Below, in pieces: positions 62,715 through 64,000 of a stretch of DNA of 64,000 bases. Within the stretch, counting starts at the first letter, position 1. Each line of letters starts with the position of its first letter. The position numbers and the translations under genes were made by a program. Under the pieces are notes generated by a model. It saw only the letters and a program-made list of their open reading frames with translations. It ran no database searches and was not told the origin of the DNA. Source of the DNA: Bacteroidota bacterium (GTDB lineage Bacteria; Bacteroidota; Bacteroidia; Chitinophagales; LD1); the NCBI GenBank assembly GCA_947475165.1, contig CANJLD010000005.1, positions 120,546-184,545 on the forward strand, written 5' to 3'.

Positions 62715-63560
62715 TCAGGATAATGTAGTTGCATAACTTTTGTATTTAAGGTGATTGTAATGTTGATGTGCCTGTTCCGGAGTTTGTAAATCTAAGCTCC
62801 AGTGCAGACGTTTGTTGTTGTAAATTTCTACGGCTTGTTTCATCATCTTTTTTGCCACTTCTACGCTGGGCAGTGTTTTTCTCAAACCAAATTCATATTT
62901 AAGGATGCCGTTGATGCGTTCGGCAATAGCATTTTCGTAAGGGTCATACTTCTGTGTAGTGCTCATGACAAAACCCTTTTGGTTGGCAAATTCTGTGTAA
63001 TCGGGACAGCAGTATTGCAGTCCTCTGTCGCTGTGATGAATGATGGTGTCGTGTTTATGAACGGTGTTTTTGTGCGCCATGGTCAGGGCTTCTTTGACCA
63101 TGGTAACCTTCATGTTATCCTCCAAACTCCAACCCATGATTTTCTTGGAGTAAGCATCAGTAACGATAGCCAGATAAGCGTGACACTCATCGGTTTTGAT
63201 GTAGGTAATATCGTTGACAAAGACTTGCTCTGCATGTGTAATTTCAACTTCTTTAATTCGGTTTGGTGAGGTGTAATAGAAATGTTTTGAATCGGTGGTG
63301 ATGTGAAAACGTTTGGTTTTGCGAATAAGTAATCCTTTGTTGCGCAAGAGCGTAAACAAAGCATCTCTGCCTATTTTGATATCAAGTTGCGGCAATACCG
63401 GCCGCAGATGCTCACAGAGCTTTCGGGTGCCTGTTTGCGGCATGGTCTGCCTGATTGTTGCCACTTTTTGCAGCACGACTTCGTTCTTCATCTCTTTTTC
63501 TTTAAAGGCCTTAATTCGTTTGTAATACGCTTGTTTGGAAATCCCGAACACCTGATACAA
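62715..63560 (-). CDS. IS3-family transposase OrfB (DDE integrase domain)
   Basis: 281 codons are counted from the TTG at 63560, but the frame is open further upstream (KTFKVKW) and is in the -1 frame relative to OrfA, as in IS3 elements where a frameshift on an A-run makes OrfAB. The DDE residues are D in VNDITYIKTDE, D in IIHHSDRGLQY and E in NAIAERINGIL. An HTH_21-like region (PQTGTRKLCEHLRPVL) precedes the integrase core. No stop interrupts it, so the transposase is probably functional. Confidence 0.93.
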   Translation of the reverse strand: MYQVFGISKQAYYKRIKAFKEKEMKNEVVLQKVATIRQTMPQTGTRKLCEHLRPVLPQLDIKIGRDALFTLLRNKGLLIRKTKRFHITTDSKHFYYTSPNRIKEVEITHAEQVFVNDITYIKTDECHAYLAIVTDAYSKKIMGWSLEDNMKVTMVKEALTMAHKNTVHKHDTIIHHSDRGLQYCCPDYTEFANQKGFVMSTTQKYDPYENAIAERINGILKYEFGLRKTLPSVEVAKKMMKQAVEIYNNKRLHWSLDLQTPEQAHQHYNHLKYKSYATTLS

Positions 63561-63565
63561 CCATT

Positions 63566-63949
63566 TTACTTTAAAAGTTTTTTCTTCTTGCGTTGTATCT
63601 CGTTTGCCAAGTGTTCGGGTAAATACTTTTTTGAGAGTTCCTGCCCGGTTACGTTTTCAAATTCAATAATGATGTCCTGCTGGAAGTCTTTGATAAACTC
63701 CAGTTCTTCCACTTTCTGGCGTAGTTTTTTGAGTTCTTCGTCTTTGCTCATACCTTTTGATTTTGAAGCGTAGTTACTCAATTTTTTGCGCCAATAATCA
63801 ATGGTGCTTCGCGAAATGTTGTGTTTCTTGGAAGCATAGTTGGTTGAAATCTGTCCGTTGTTGATTTCGTCAATGACGGAAAGTTTGAAGTCAAAACTGA
63901 CTTCTCTGCCGTTTCTTTTTCGGCAGGGGGGTGTGGTTGGTTTGTCCAT
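63566..63949 (-). CDS. IS3-family transposase OrfA (HTH)
   Basis: This 127-aa protein has an N-terminal helix-turn-helix (FDFKLSVIDEINNGQISTNYASKKHNISRSTIDYWRKKL) and a leucine-zipper-like coiled coil (ELKKLRQKVEELEFIKDFQQDIIIEFE), the normal OrfA layout. It ends RKKKKLLK, and the codons AAG AAA AAA CTT contain an A-run suitable for -1 frameshifting into OrfB. Confidence 0.93.
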   Translation of the reverse strand: MDKPTTPPCRKRNGREVSFDFKLSVIDEINNGQISTNYASKKHNISRSTIDYWRKKLSNYASKSKGMSKDEELKKLRQKVEELEFIKDFQQDIIIEFENVTGQELSKKYLPEHLANEIQRKKKKLLK

Positions 63950-64000
63950 AAGTGACCAAGGCTTGTTTAATTTTTGGTCAACCTATTTTAGGACGAGGCA

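Larger units (their letters stand above)
62508..64000 (-). mobile_element. IS3-family insertion sequence (near complete)
   Basis: The left end TGTCTTGTCCTGAAATAGG (continuing TTGAC, 62508-62531) is an imperfect inverted copy of the right end (63977-64000, read on the minus strand TGCCTCGTCCTAAAATAGG, continuing TTGAC). Three mismatches in 24 bp. It contains the two reading frames at 62715-63560 and 63566-63949. The right end coincides with the window edge, so the exact terminus and target duplication cannot be read. Confidence 0.85.

Overview
The window looks like a chromosomal segment of a Bacteroidota bacterium, probably a chitinophagal or sphingobacterial lineage. The support is: outer-membrane TonB-dependent receptors with an N-terminal carboxypeptidase-like domain; four very large or propeller-type secreted proteins ending in type 9 secretion system (T9SS) sorting domains (types A and B); SprB-like repeats; DUF4476 and DUF3857-type proteins; and Bacteroidetes-style promoters (a TTTG, 19 bp, TAnnTTTG example lies before rplL, and TATATTCG boxes precede several housekeeping genes). 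No plasmid, phage or CRISPR features were seen. LAYOUT: 1-4.05 kb holds ettA (cut by the window start), a Fur-type regulator, a STAS protein and purA. 4.2-6.5 kb holds a paraoxonase-like lipoprotein and an acyltransferase-like protein. 6.5-7.2 kb is gene-free and repeat-rich. 7.2-15 kb holds lepA, a T9SS propeller protein, a polysaccharide flippase, a membrane protein and ychF. 15-27.5 kb is mostly metabolic and exported proteins (thyA, an aminotransferase, a CAP-domain protein, an isolated rplL, a saccharopine-dehydrogenase-like oxidoreductase, a hydrolase, a cyclophilin). 27.6-30.7 kb is a TonB receptor. 30.8-35.3 kb is the accessory region. 35.3-47.9 kb holds a heme-type TonB receptor, a CDF exporter, the pepP-pssA-purS-rsmI run, a CvfB-like protein divergent from a queuosine-mannosyltransferase-like protein, an FTR1/cytochrome c iron permease and a glutathione peroxidase. 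47.9-60.1 kb is a block of three giant T9SS adhesin-like proteins. 60.3-64 kb holds tRNA-Lys(CTT), a sulfatase and an IS3-family element. THE MOST INTERESTING REGION is 32.7-35.14 kb. Two genes of non-typical make-up are bounded by identical 12-bp direct repeats (GTTAGCGGCAAC). They are a small C-terminally anchored membrane protein and a leucine-rich-repeat/helical/PD-(D/E)XK nuclease-like protein. The second gene is followed by a 136-bp imperfect palindrome with 9-bp complementary ends, which has the size and position of an integron attC site, although its core bases deviate from the classical consensus and no integrase is present. A second copy of the inner part of this palindrome (32 bp identical) lies in opposite orientation just after tRNA-Lys at 60.5 kb. 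I interpret this as a cassette-like mobile module carrying a candidate defence gene pair; this is inference from structure. OTHER THEMES: the window is rich in small dispersed or tandem DNA repeats. There are two 21-bp-period arrays, several palindromes (one apparently nested in another), and short degenerate oligomer repeats that also appear inside coding linkers of T9SS proteins and at the 3' end of rsmI. Metal handling recurs: a Fur regulator, a heme-type receptor, CDF and FTR1 proteins, and a 19-bp palindrome in the leader of the FTR1 gene that resembles an operator.
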